From Linanthus parryae (Eukaryota; Streptophyta; Magnoliopsida; Ericales; Polemoniaceae): a DNA stretch of 64,000 nt. The first letter of the stretch is position 1. Each line of letters starts with the position of its first letter. The translations under genes and the position numbers were made by a program. A model generated the notes under the pieces. The model was not told the DNA's origin. It made no database searches and saw only the letters and a list, made by a program, of their open reading frames with translations. Where the stretch lies: positions 14,468,501-14,532,500 of the forward strand of contig JALGPY010000014.1 in the NCBI GenBank assembly GCA_023055425.1. Reading direction: 5' to 3'. Below, in pieces: positions 36,001-46,488 of the stretch.

Positions 36001-36661
36001 TGACCTACCTCAATACATCAAGCATGAAGCTCACCCTCATGTTCTCAAGAGCACCTTTCTGAACACCTTAACTAGGTGTAATGCATGTGAGCAATCATTC
36101 TTTGGCTGTGGATTCGCATGCACTGCATGTGCTTTCACTGTCGATACATATTGTGCTCTATTACCAAGAAAAATTAAGCATGGATACGATAAACATCACC
36201 CGTTTCCATTAACGTATGCGGCAATAGAAGGTGTTGAAGAGTATGTTTGCGAGTTATGTGAGGAAGATGTGATCCCAAAATGGTTCTATCACTGTGAGGA
36301 TTGCGACCAATCTATTCATGCTAGATGCATCTGGCAAGCTTATACTAAATTTGAGCGCTTGTATAGATTCCATCTCCACAAATGCAGTCTCACTTTGGTT
36401 CCGCCCAGTGAAGACCTCCCGAAATGCATAATTTGTCTAGAGCAAGAGACCTTTGGCCACGGGCTTGCCTTTCTATGCGAAGATTGCAACTTCTTGGTAC
36501 ATCTAACATGCACTTCAGTGGAAGAAGTTAAAATATCAGAGAATGAGGAAGAGGTTTCTGAGGAGGAATGTGAAATATCAAAGCTTCCTGGCACCGAAGT
36601 TGAAGCATTACAGAGTTATAACGAGGTTACTGAGGATGAAGCTGAAGTTTTTACAGAATGA
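33055..36661 (+). pseudogene. DC1-domain gene B, three exons, exon 1 disrupted
   Basis: Exons 33055-33783, 34527-35234 and 35704-36661 with GT-AG introns in the same AG|G phase as gene A. Two lesions sit in exon 1. One extra T near 33064 breaks the frame a few codons after the ATG (gene A has the uninterrupted version). A TAA at 33365-33367 stands where gene A has a tyrosine (WYRLAYVC in A). Exons 2 and 3 are fully open and keep the DC1 motifs (CHACDRDTQG, CNACEQSFFGCGF, CIICLEQETFGHG). Exon 3 ends in an acidic tail absent from gene A. Without the two lesions the protein would be about 797 residues with about eleven DC1 modules. It could still be transcribed, or start internally; both exon 1 lesions could also be assembly errors. 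I call it a recent pseudogene with moderate certainty. Confidence 0.75.
35329..35668. mobile_element. Mutator-type MITE in intron 2 of gene B (340 bp)
   Basis: Perfect 9-bp target duplications TTGAAATTA at 35320-35328 and 35669-35677. The ends form an inverted repeat of about 60 bp containing TGACACTAAACCTATATGCA on both sides. A 9-bp duplication with long inverted ends fits Mutator-like elements. Removing element and one duplication leaves an intron of 120 bp, close to the 107 bp of intron 2 in gene A. No coding capacity. Confidence 0.88.
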
Positions 36662-37599
36662 TAAAGAGCTCCACTCAACTTAACAAGGCTATTTCCCAAA
36701 CACTGTGAGTAACAAGAGTGATATGTTCAGAGGAGCTTTATTCTTTGTCTAAATCCAGGAAGCTTAAGGCGAGCGCGTGTATAGCAAGTTGGGTGGTTTT
36801 TTGTAACTCCTCATTATGCTTTTCATCAATTTCATTTCAGTCATTTTGCAAATGATATATAACAATCAATGGGACACTTGTACTACTTCACAGCAACTGC
36901 AACCTAAAATTATTTCCTGGAATCCTGTCTACTTTCCTAATGTCCAACTATAGTATAAGAATTCTGAAGTTTCGAACAAGAAAAAAGTATACCTATTTAT
37001 GTTACTATGGGTAGAGATTCATTCGATACTTTCACTGTGTTTTCTATGCTTTTTACCTATCCAGTTCATCCAGCGACAGCACTGTATTTCTTCATTTCTT
37101 TTCCCCAAGTCCTAACCACGAGTATTGCAGTTAAGTAGTAATTGTTTTATAGATCAATTATCAGGCTACATTTATGAGAGTACATTCATAAATGTCAATA
37201 TGTTTCGGATGGTACATGTAAAATTTATTTGTGTGTACAGCAACCACAACCGCAGCCACATTCACCTTAATCTTCACTCACTGAGTTTATCTAAAGCTTA
37301 TTTTGGCCCCCTAATCCTATTCTGTGTTGTAATAGGTTGAAACTGCTTTTCAGAAATTCTATCAAGTAGGATATAATCTCATAGCTAGAGTTCTTATGAG
37401 AGTTACAGACTTGCACTGTATTCATTAAATTTCATATGAAACCCTATGAACCTTGCTTTGAATTTCGGATCAGCCTTCAAGTCATTGAAGGCCTTGTTAA
37501 GTTCACACATCCTTATCGTATAAGGCAAAAGATGTTGACAAAACGATATCAACCAACTGGTAAACACAATAACTTTAAGATCACATAATAATATAATAA
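36662..37599. other. 3' flank of gene B, no gene
   Basis: AT-rich, no transposon termini and no coding signal beyond short frames. It presumably holds the 3' untranslated region of gene B. Confidence 0.5.
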
Positions 37600-37713
37600 T
37601 ATATGGAAATGCACAAAGAGGAGCTACAAAAGCCTCCCTACTTGCCACTTGGTATATGCATGTTCTAATCAAGGTTCTTAAATTTGGGGAAAGAGTAAGG
37701 CTCCTGCGAAGAT

Positions 37714-38282
37714 TGATGCAGGAGCTGAGTCACCAGACGAGGCCGAGCTGTCATACGCGACTAATCTGGCGATTCACTATCACGACGTGGAAGACAATCG
37801 CAAGGGAGGGGCAAAACGGTCATTTTCCACGCCCCCACTGTTGGGGGCGTAACTTGAGCTACGGGAATCAGAATGGCTATTACACCATATTTCCGTAAAG
37901 CTCTCGCCGAGACGGAATAATTGATGGGGCTTCGGATCCAGAAAAGTCTGTTTGACCGGTCAACGGAAGCTCCGAAGACGTTTTTTTTATCATTTTTGGC
38001 ATTTTTCCTTTTTCGCTTTTAGACTTCATAATAAGGCCGATTTTGGTCAAGTATTCCATCTGAGGATATTTATTTTAGCATTTTTTGACGATTTTATAGT
38101 TTTCGCCATTTTGGGCAAACTTTGACTTTCCAGCTATTTATACCCGGCTTGTGGGTAAAATTCGACAGTTTATGATATTATTACTTCTGAAATTCTAGAG
38201 ACCTTTTGTGCCCTAGTTTTCGTACCCTTTTCCATAGCTTGATTCCGCTGTGATCCCTCGTTGGGTGAATAACCCGGCGTCA
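37714..38282 (+). mobile_element. Solo LTR, Gypsy-type (569 bp)
   Basis: Starts TGATGCAGGAGCTGAG and ends AACCCGGCGTCA, an LTR-like TG...CA pair. It interrupts the DC1 3'-flank duplication between matching parts of the flank. A TATA-like CTATTTATAC at about 38134-38143 lies about 140 bp before the right end, as expected for an LTR promoter. The composition and ends resemble Gypsy LTRs. The bases next to the ends (AAGAT, AACAA) do not match, so recombination or decay may have altered the site, and the boundaries are less certain. Confidence 0.5.
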
Positions 38283-38443
38283 AACAACCTATTAAATTTT
38301 ATCTAATCAAGAGCATACACACACAGACACAGATCTAGAGTAGAACAAGAGCTTCATACTGCATCTACCAGTATCCATTTCTAGATTATCAAAAGGCAAA
38401 ATTTAACCGAAGACAAAGACCATAAAAGAACACACTCCATCAT

Positions 38444-38776
38444 TTAATTGAGCCAAGTATTTGGTAAAGAGAATTGCAGCGTTGAGTATATCTCCATCAT
38501 TCTGGGATACCTCAACTTCTTTAGGCGAAAGCTACTTACCATTCTGCAATAATTTAACTTCGTCCACAGAAGTGCATGTAAGGTGAACCATAAGCTCGCA
38601 ATATGTGCATAGAAAGGTAAACCCATGGCCAAAAGTCCCTTGTTCCAAACAAATAATCCATTGGGGAAGGTCTTTATTTGGTGGAACCAAAGTCAGACTG
38701 CATGTGTGAAGATGGAATCTATAGAAGCGCCCGAACTTGATATAAGCTTTCCAGATGCATCTAGGATGAATAGATT
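38444..38776 (-). pseudogene. DC1-domain gene fragment (last exon), copy 3
   Basis: The minus-strand frame from about 38776 to 38530 keeps SIHPRCIWKAY, FYRFHLHTCSLTLV, WIICLEQGTFGHGF and MVHLTC, the last modules of DC1 exon 3. Upstream modules are missing because the CACTA element starts inside the codon run at 38777. Closest in wording to gene B exon 3, but in the opposite orientation. Confidence 0.8.
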
Positions 38777-39280
38777 CACTACAAAAAATGCGGTTTATTA
38801 CGAAGAGTATAGTCGTCGTTAAATCAAGAAAACTCGTCGTTATAAACAAAATACGACGAAACATCGTCGTAGAAAGTGCGTCGGAATACAGACATCGTTA
38901 GTTTGACGAGGCGACAACATATCGTCATAGTTTTTTACCGACCATTTTTTCCGACGAAAATTTTTCTTCCTTGATAATTTGCCGACGACTTCCCGACCAA
39001 AAAACTTCGTGGTCAAAACTTTTGCCGACGATTATTTCGACAAGCTTTTGTAGTCGTTGAATTTATGCCGACAACTATTCTCGTCATCTTTTGGCTTTAC
39101 ACGACTATTTTTTCGTCGTTATTTATTATCTATTTTCGTAACTTTTGTGCTGTTTGCCCATTATTTTCGTGAAAAGACGACCATGGTGATTGTCTTTATT
39201 TCTTAAAACGACAATTTTACTCGTCGTATATAGTCATTTTGCTCAATAATTGTTCGTCGAGAAGTGGTCGTCTATAAAAA
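38777..39280 (+). mobile_element. Terminal and subterminal region of a CACTA element
   Basis: Begins CACTACAAAAAA inside the DC1 fragment, followed by about 500 bp packed with TCGTCG, CGACGA and CCGACGA motifs in both orientations, the subterminal repeats typical of plant CACTA (En/Spm) elements. No matching terminus (TTTTGTAGTG) was found downstream to 47.5 kb and no transposase is recognised, so the element is truncated or its right end has decayed. Confidence 0.75.
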
Positions 39281-42200
39281 TAATATTTTTTATAAATAAA
39301 TACTAAATTCATAAACAACTTGAAAAGAAATGCAATTTCTATTAATATCAACTGAACCCAGTGTACCAAAAATTTGTACATTTACATCAACTACAACATA
39401 AAATCCTAACAAACTATATATCATCGAAACCAAAACTACAAACTTAGCATAATCTACACCAGCTAGGTACGTAGTTGCCAGTAGGGAAGCTCCGATGTGA
39501 ACGTGTATCGTGCATAGGAGCTGGAGGCGAACTTGAGTTCTTGCAAGCTACACGGTCATGCAATCGTCGTGTTGGGAGTCTGATTCACAAAACCTGAAGA
39601 CATTCACAAACAGCATACACATTTTCTGACAAGTATGAATAAGAATTATGTTATGCAGTACAAGGTGTATGCTAAACTAAACTCAACTAGCTAGTTGTTC
39701 ACCCGATATACAAAATTCACATTCTTAAATCTGATTCGCACATATAACAACGGAATACTGCTGGAAGAAGGCGCAGTAGTGACATTGTCAAATGCAATTT
39801 TCAGCTCTCAGGGAGCCCTCATCTCAATTCAACTATACCGATAAACTTCCATAACTTCTGAGCGCATACAGTGTACATATAGTATTGTGTGTGCAGTGTG
39901 TGAATTGTATGCATGGTCTCCACTAGGCAGGAGTCTCCACCCACACCACGCATGGGTCTCGAGTGAGCAATATGCAGCATACAGCAGTGGAAGTGTTAAA
40001 CATATATAGTGAGTGTTTCAGTGCGTGTTCCATGCATAGCTTCCATCTGGAAGGAGCCTCCACCCATACCACGCAGGGGTCTCGTTTACGATTTTCAAAT
40101 GTGAGGAACAGTCAGATGATGTAAAGTATTGCAGGGTAATTTATCTCTATTGGCGACGCAACTCGTCCTTCAACGAAATACTCTGCAAATATTTTGGAGA
40201 TTTCTGGCCTGGTATTTTTTGGACATCACATAAGGCGCTAATATATAATACTAGTATCAATGTTCTATAACATTCAAATTGTACCTGCAATAGGTGACTG
40301 GAAAAAAAGTTAGTATAATTTTGTAATGTTTCCGCCCCTAACCAATGAGGTGGTTCATGAGCCTATACCTACTGCACAAATCTCTAAACCAGCAATGATC
40401 TCTCTGCAACCACATCTTTAAATCCAGCAATGATTACTCTGAAACAAAATTTTTAAACCAGCATTTATTAATAGTTTTGTTACTCTAAAGCTATGTTACT
40501 CTAAAAACCCGTGTATTATTATTTATTATACTTTGGTCTGCTTCGCCAGAAAGTTCCAACTTAGCGATATCACTCACTATGAATGTATGCTGTTTGCAAC
40601 ATAACAATACACATATGGGAGGGAAGTTGATTGAAAGAGCTCAGAAAACACCAGGTCCAAAGCAAACAACTGCAGAGAGGATCAAGCACCCACCAAAAAA
40701 CATCCCCATCTCTCTGCAGATTGAGCCTCATTCTTGAGTCATTATTATCAAAAAAATTTGGATAATTTTGCTATAAGAGAAGAAACAGAGTGGTACTAAG
40801 AGACTGTTTGGTATCCTCTTAAAGAAACAAAATTCTGACTAAGTCAACCAATAGTAGATTGCAAAGACCAATTCGCTAGCCGGTTAAAGACCCAATTTTA
40901 AACTCCACGGACATCACAAAGCCAAACGTTTATACCAAAAAAAACAATGTTAAAACTATTTTCAGAACATTGCCACCCCTAATCAATGAGGTTTATCATT
41001 AACCTATACCTACTGACCTGCACTACTCTTTAAACCAGCAGTAATTTTGATATGAAACCACATCTTCAAACTAGAATTTATTAAACTCAATTAATCCCCC
41101 CAACCCTCCACATGTCAATCTTTAAACTCTCAATCTTCGCCTAAACCCCCAGCTTCCTAACTGTGTATAAAGTCAGCGCCTACAGCCTTTTACATTTCAA
41201 TATACCTTTCATCTTCCTATATAGAGTTTTGCTTGTCTGAAAGCATGTCGATGTCAACGATCTCCACAAGGTTGATTTCGTTATGTTCTGATTGTCTTGA
41301 TGCAGCATTGTAATGCATGGAATGATCACAAAGATGTTGCTTCAGGTAGTCAGAACATAGTGATGCCAACCTCTGTTTATCATAGCCCAACTCCTCATCG
41401 ACGTCAATTCCGTTCGGCAGCATTGTGATGCTGGCACAATCATAAAGAAGCAGCCGGAGGTGGCAACTAGATTTTTTATGATTTTTTCTAGCATCACAAT
41501 GAGATATCCAGAATCTCGTCTACCACCACCCCGGCACGGAGAATCATCACAGATAAAGATGGCATGGCGCTCTAAAATCTATTGGGTTGTTGCGTGTATG
41601 GTTCATCTACCATAGTATGCCCCAACCCAATATGTTGCTGTATTCGATAGTCGGTGAACCATACTATGCAGTAACCCCATAGGTTTTGGACTTCCAACCC
41701 AGCTTTCTTGTGATGCATTGAATAACCATGAAGAAGCTGCTGGATTTTAGTGCTATTACTTCACATGTTTTTCTTTCTACTCGCTTTTAATTTTCTCACA
41801 TTTCACAACTAATGCATCCAGACAGTAGTTACTCTAAAATCTATGTTAGGCGATCATAAAAAAAGGTTGCCCTCCAAAAAGGAATTTCAACATCAAGAAT
41901 AGACTGGAGAATCATCAACATCAAGAAGAGAGTGGACTTAAGACAAGGTTGCGCGATCATAAGACAAGGTAGTTACTCTAAAAGCTATGTTACTCTCAAA
42001 GCTATGTTGCCGATCATAAGACAAGGTTTCCCTCAAAACGGTAATATCAACATCAAGAAGAAGAGAGTGGACTTAAAGGAAATGAAAGGGGGGACCAAAA
42101 TATGTTTACCTCTGGCAAAATTCCAAACAGTGCCCACTCATCCATAATATCGATTAATGTTCTGTAACCTGGAAATGTTACCTGCAACAGGTGATAGGAA

Positions 42201-42795
42201 ATACAGTTTAGTTTTGTTTATTCATTTTACGTTGATGTGAAAATTATGGATCAAAAAGACAAAAGAAACAAAGTTTACCTCTGCTGAAATTCCACGCAGT
42301 GCACAACCATTATCGAAAATGAACGTGAGAGTGAAAATGAAGTAATTTAAACCAGGGCATTGGTAAGGCACGAGAATTCAATGGTAAATTCATGGATCGT
42401 TGCTAGTGATGACAAATTGGGGATCACTAGAGCGCAAACAGTTAGCATTCAATAGATTATAAAAATCATGAAGAGGCCCAGTTCAGTACTACATGGAAAC
42501 AAACAGCGAGCATGATCGACATCATAAGAAACCTATAAGCCATTAATCATCATGACCATTCACAAAAAAACTGTGCAGTAACTGTTCGAATTTCCTAGAC
42601 TGCCTCATTGAACAACATTAATGTACAAGGAAATCTATTAGTCAATTACTTGAATGTTTAATGAGGAGGAAAAAAAGAGAAACTAACAGCTGATTAACTC
42701 TATTTAATCTCATGCATCCATTTGGGAATAGTCACAGCAAATTGAATCACTTCTCCAAGACTCCATCAAAGTTTAGTCCCCAAAATCTCACTACC
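39281..42795. repeat. Zone of diverged segmental duplications, left part
   Basis: No convincing gene. Several blocks recur. A block beginning AATGAGGTnnTTCATnAnCCTATACC lies near 40342, 40986 and 46597. A GTTCTnTAAC...ACCTGCAAnAGGTGA block lies near 40262 and 42161. A block with TTTCAACATCAAGAA...GAGTGGACTTAA lies near 41885, 42045 and 46890. A CTCCACCCAnACCACGCA block is at 39937 and 40055. Just left of 39400, ACATTTACATCAACTACAAC-type sequence may be the 3' end of a minus-strand CACTA transcript. Confidence 0.55.
41163..41250 (+). promoter_or_regulatory. Promoter-like module with TATA box, copy 1
   Basis: GTGTATAAAGTCAGCGCCTACAGCC-type sequence preceded by C-rich stretches. Related sequences occur at about 46757 (TGTATAAAACCAAAGCCTAC) and 47457 (GTATAAAACAAAAGCCTAC). 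In the third copy an ATG opens the 131-codon ORF about 80 bp downstream, a normal TATA-to-start distance. In this copy the ATG at about 41250 is followed by a short frame only. Confidence 0.4.
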
Positions 42796-43203
42796 ATGAA
42801 ACCAATTCCCAAACGCCTGCCTGAAGAGGAGGAGGTCACCAGTCGTTTCATCGGGCTGCCGGGGTCCAATAAGAATGCTCCAATTTTCATCTCTGATTCA
42901 TCGGATGAAGATTCAAGGAGTGATGACTCCCCTTCAGTGAGGTTGTATAAGAAGAGACAAACTGCAATGGAGGAAAGCCGGCGGAAAATACATGAGACAA
43001 AATGGAGAATCCAGTTAATTGAGCAGATGAAGATTGAAAATTATAGGTTGGTTGTGCCTCTCGAATTCTGTGAAGAAATCGGTGAATCCGTTTTCCCAAT
43101 CAAAAAGAGATACATGGGGGCTACCGGGACAAAACTTTCACACAAGCAGGAACCAGGCAAGGCCCCGACAGATGAACAACTCAAAGAGGACAATGCGGAC
43201 TAG
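42796..43203 (+). CDS. Small hypothetical protein with acidic serine-rich motif (135 aa)
   Basis: Family not recognised. The ATG at 42796 (context CTACCATGA) is preferred to an in-frame ATG at 42712. Residues about 30-50 contain IFISDSSDEDSRSDD, a hydrophobic core followed by acidic and serine residues, which resembles a SUMO-interacting motif; this is an inference from pattern only. A charged, probably helical part follows (about 55-85), then PIKKRY near residue 103. A PIKKRY-coding fragment recurs at about 45810, so the ORF belongs to the local duplicated set. A hairpin lies about 185 bp downstream of the stop. It could be an exon of a larger gene or a relic. Confidence 0.4.
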   Translation: MKPIPKRLPEEEEVTSRFIGLPGSNKNAPIFISDSSDEDSRSDDSPSVRLYKKRQTAMEESRRKIHETKWRIQLIEQMKIENYRLVVPLEFCEEIGESVFPIKKRYMGATGTKLSHKQEPGKAPTDEQLKEDNAD

Positions 43204-43387
43204 ACTTTTATTTTCTGTAAATTTCCTTCTTAACTTTATCTTATTCATGGTAATACATTTTTTCTATATATGTATGATCGGTTGTCTTTAATGGATAGTT
43301 TTCTTCAATTTGCAATTACTTTACTTATTAGTGAAATAAATACCTTTGGTAATTCATCTGTTCATTGTCTACCGTCTGCGTGTGGCG
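43204..43387 (+). other. Spacer between the small ORF and hairpin A
   Basis: AT-rich spacer, possibly the 3' untranslated region of the small ORF. GTTCATTGTCTACCGTCTGCG at its right end resembles CGTTCATCCTCTATCATGTAC before hairpin B, so homology of the two hairpin loci extends outside the stems. Confidence 0.4.
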
Positions 43388-43473
43388 GCGAAGGACATTT
43401 TGACCCGGTTTGAATGCACCAAAGTGTTGTTAATATTTTGCAAATATTATCGGCGGGTCAAAATGACCTTCGC
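43388..43473 (+). ncRNA. Candidate structured RNA, hairpin A
   Basis: The arms 43388-43407 and 43454-43473 pair at 19 of 20 positions (one A-A mismatch), with a 46-nt loop that itself contains AATATTTTGCAAATATT. Arm size and near-perfect pairing are like a microRNA or small-RNA precursor. A diverged second copy at 46403-46488 keeps the stem through compensatory changes. It could instead be the tip of a foldback transposon. Strand of expression is unknown. Confidence 0.4.
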
Positions 43474-43495
43474 AACTCCAACCAGAATAGAGAAG

Positions 43496-45684
43496 TTTTT
43501 TTTTTCGATGATTCGGAAATTGAGAACAAACTACAAAGGAAAGGAAATAAAACTAAAAGCCAAACTAAGAACCCCGACCTAGATGGTCAGTGTAGCTAGA
43601 AGAAACTGCCCATTCCAAACAAATCCGCGATGAGGAGGCCCTTAACGCAGTCAGGTGCCTCATCCAGAAGGCAGATCTTTAGATGTTGCTCCGTACCAAG
43701 GTTTGCAAGTGCATCGGCCACCTCATTTGCTTCTCTCGAAACATGAATAATCTCTCCTTCGTGGCTCTTCAACAGATGGATGGCCTCCTCAATTTTATTA
43801 CGAAGAATTTTGGGGCCATAGATTAGCTCCTTGAAAATACAGACATTGTCATGGCTATCAGTCTCGATCATGTATTTTCTCCATCCTTTTTGTTGTGCAA
43901 TTGCAATAGCCCTAATGGTTGCCCAAACTCCAGCTTCAAGACTCGTACAATCCTCCAGTTTTCCGTAGAAACCCATAATCCACTTGCCTTTCTTATCCCT
44001 GATGACTCCTCCAATTCCTGCCGCACCCGGGTTCCCTCTTGCACAACCGTCAAAGTTAATTTTAAAGGAATCTGCACAAGGGAGCACCCAACGGGAATTA
44101 GTTCTAACACAATAAGGATTTGAGGAAATGAAAGAGTTAGGGTTTGAGAAGGCTTCCTGATTAGTCTTCTCAAAGCGTAAAATTTTCCGGATACAAATCT
44201 CTTTCGTTTCCAGTTCATTTTTGAAAACTTTTAAGTTCCTTCTACACCAAATGAACCACATAACAATAACAAAACGAGGAGCCGTTTGGCTACTCATGAT
44301 ATTTCCATGTATCCAACCTTTCATATTTTGCAAGGAGTCAGAGAGAGACGAACTAGTGCCTCCCACTCCCTCCCAAATCTCAATAGCAAATGGGCAGCTC
44401 CTAAAAAGATGGTTTAAATCCTCCAAACCAAAAGTACAAAGAGGACAACAATCAGAGTTAGTGAAACCCCTTCTCTTTCTATGAGCATTGGTCATAGTTT
44501 TACCATGCATCATAGTCCAAAGAAAGGTGATCAACTTGGCTGGGATTTTTAGTTTCCACAGCCTGATCCAATCACTGTCAAATTCCCCTTTTTGAGGGTT
44601 ACAATCAAGACTGATACTTTTATAAGAAGCGGAGACCGAAAAGTCCCCTTTATTGTTGCCATCCCAGTAGGGAGCATCCTTCAAAAAACTTCCCTGATTT
44701 GGGATTTTAATCCCACTGATCAAAATAGTATCACTATAATCAACCACCTCCTCCAGTTTAGAGAAATTCCACCCAACAGGATGGTCAAAAAAGTTCGAAA
44801 CCTGGGTAAACAGGTCAGTTTGGTGTATAGGATACTTGACCGCAAGAGGGCCCGTACCGACCCACCAGTCGGTCCAAAAGTCAATATCATTACCATTACC
44901 AATAGTCCAACGAACATTCTTAGAGATAAAATGTCTAGTGTTTAGAATGCCCCTCCAGGTGGGAGAGCAAGTAATCTTGCTATTAGCAACAAACAGATTA
45001 TTAACGCTCAAATACTTGGCTTTTAGAACTTTGCTCCACAAACTTTCCTCACCATAAAGCAGTTTCCAAGAGAGTTTGGAAAGCAAGGCCAAATTGACTA
45101 ATTTAGCTTGTTTAAGGCCCAAACCCCCAACCTCTTTAGGAAGGCAGATCCTGTTCCATTTAACTGAGTGAATCTTTTTCTTGTCAGCCGTGTCACCCCA
45201 AACAAAGTTACGACAGATTTTATCAATGTTGTTACAGGTATCAACCGGGAGGGGAAGGATCTGCATAGAATAGGCAGGAAGGGTGTCAAGAGAGCTCTTG
45301 GTGAGAGTGATCCTTCCCGCAAGAGTTAAGAGACTGCCATTCCAACCAGAGAGCTTTTTCTCAAGTCTAATGAGGATGTTCTTTACATGATCTTTGTTAA
45401 ATCTCTCATGGACAATATTAAAACCAAGATACTTACCCAAATCTTTTTTAATAGTAAAATTCAAAATATTCTTAATCTTATTTTTTCTACTTCTAGGAGT
45501 ATTTTTTGAAAAGAACAGCAAGGACTTGCTCAAGTTCACTTTCATACCCGAAATACAGGCAAAATCATCAAGAACTTGTCTTATAATATGACTATTACTG
45601 ACAGTAGCTTGGCCAAACAACATGATATCATCGGCATAAAAAAGAAGTTGAACGGATAAAATAACAACTATCACACTCAAGTTC
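43496..45684 (-). mobile_element. 5'-truncated LINE (L1 type)
   Basis: Minus-strand non-LTR element. The 3' end is marked by a run of ten T on the plus strand (43496-43505), the A tail. The 5' end stops inside the RT palm domain near 45684, a usual result of incomplete reverse transcription. Target duplications could not be identified; the left flank ends AGAATAGAGAAG. Confidence 0.85.
43596..45680 (-). pseudogene. LINE ORF2 fragment: RT C-terminal part, zf-RVT, RNase H
   Basis: A long open frame of about 690 codons, without its own upstream start. It begins at the RT catalytic motif FYADDIMLFGQ, continues through GKYLGFNI, WKLLYGEESLW and the zinc-binding reverse-transcriptase region (CPLCTFGLEDLNHLFRSC), and ends in a plant-type RNase H domain (FDGCARGNPGAAGIGGVIRD, MIETDSHDN, REANEVADALANLG). 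A full L1 ORF2 would also carry an endonuclease and the RT fingers, both missing. The open frame suggests a fairly recent insertion. It cannot move on its own. Confidence 0.88.
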
Positions 45685-46402
45685 TAGGAAAACCAATGTA
45701 TGCGACGGACTACACATCTATTAGGACAAGGATCTCGCACGCGATATGAATGTCCCCTCAACACGCAATCGGGCGCAGTCTCGACATTACAAAGGTGTGT
45801 TTTGCCAATCAAGAAGAGATACGTAGAACAAATACAGACCCGAACATTGAGAGGAATATACGGTACTCATGAAAACCAAATAAGAGATCGATGGTCACTG
45901 GCTGCAAAAAGGAATTTGGCTCGCCATGCATACCATGCCACTCTATCGGCTACAGAGAGTGAATTCGGTAAATCAAAATCATCACAATCTCTTCAGTGAC
46001 CGTGAAGAGACTCCGATCTGTACTCATTAAAACCAAATAAGAGATGATCATAGCAGGATGCAAACAAAAATTTGCCTCGCCATGCATAATACTCTCTAAC
46101 AGCTTCAACGAGTGAATTCGATAGATCCATATCATCATGGCCTCACAGTGAGCGCTAACAGTGAGCAAGAAATGCTCAAATCGGTACTCAGTAAAAGCAG
46201 ATAAGTGAGGATCACAGCACGCTGCAAATAATGCAACCCTTATCTGGCAGGTTACCATAGGGGTGTCAAAATAATTACCATATGCATAATTCGTAACTTT
46301 CGAAGCAGTTGATTCATTAAGTCATATATATCATACTTCAACTATACTGAAATAAAATCCATTTGAAATACCTCCGTTCATCCTCTATCATGTACAGGGT
46401 CT
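45685..46402. repeat. Duplicated ORF fragment and three tandem units of about 160 bp
   Basis: A fragment at about 45790-45840 encodes LPIKKRYVEQ, related to the 42796 ORF. Three units follow, each starting near GTACTCATnAAAACCAAATAAGAGAT (about 45862, 46020, 46182) and passing through TGCCTCGCCATGCATA and GAGTGAATTCG; the third is incomplete. No intact gene. Confidence 0.6.
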
Positions 46403-46488
46403 CGTGAAGGCCACTTCGACCTGGTTGGCAGACACATAGCTTTGCAACGTACTAGCCATCATTATGAGCGGGTCGAAGATCCTTCACG
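46403..46488 (+). ncRNA. Candidate structured RNA, hairpin B
   Basis: The arms 46403-46423 and 46469-46488 form 10 bp and 8 bp of pairing around a small internal loop (ACC opposite AT), with a loop of about 45 nt. It aligns with hairpin A. At three stem positions both partners differ between the copies while pairing is kept (T-A to C-G twice, C-G to T-A once), and one pair changes to G-T. Confidence 0.35.

Larger units (their letters stand above)
37600..38776 (-). repeat. Segmental duplication, copy 3 (DC1 last exon plus 3' flank)
   Basis: The left part (37610-37705) matches the left edge of copies 1 and 2 (TTGGTATATGCATnTTnnnnnAAG, TTCTTAAATTTGGGGAAA). The right part is a DC1 last-exon fragment. 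The two are separated by a solo LTR at 37714-38282. The CACTA element cuts the copy at 38776. Confidence 0.7.

Noticed and set aside
37709..38287. Target duplication for the solo LTR
   Set aside because: Flanking pentamers AAGAT and AACAA do not match; shifting the edges by a few bases does not help.
43480..45720. Target duplication for the LINE
   Set aside because: The sequence before the T run (AGAATAGAGAAG) is not found near the 5' truncation point, so none is claimed.
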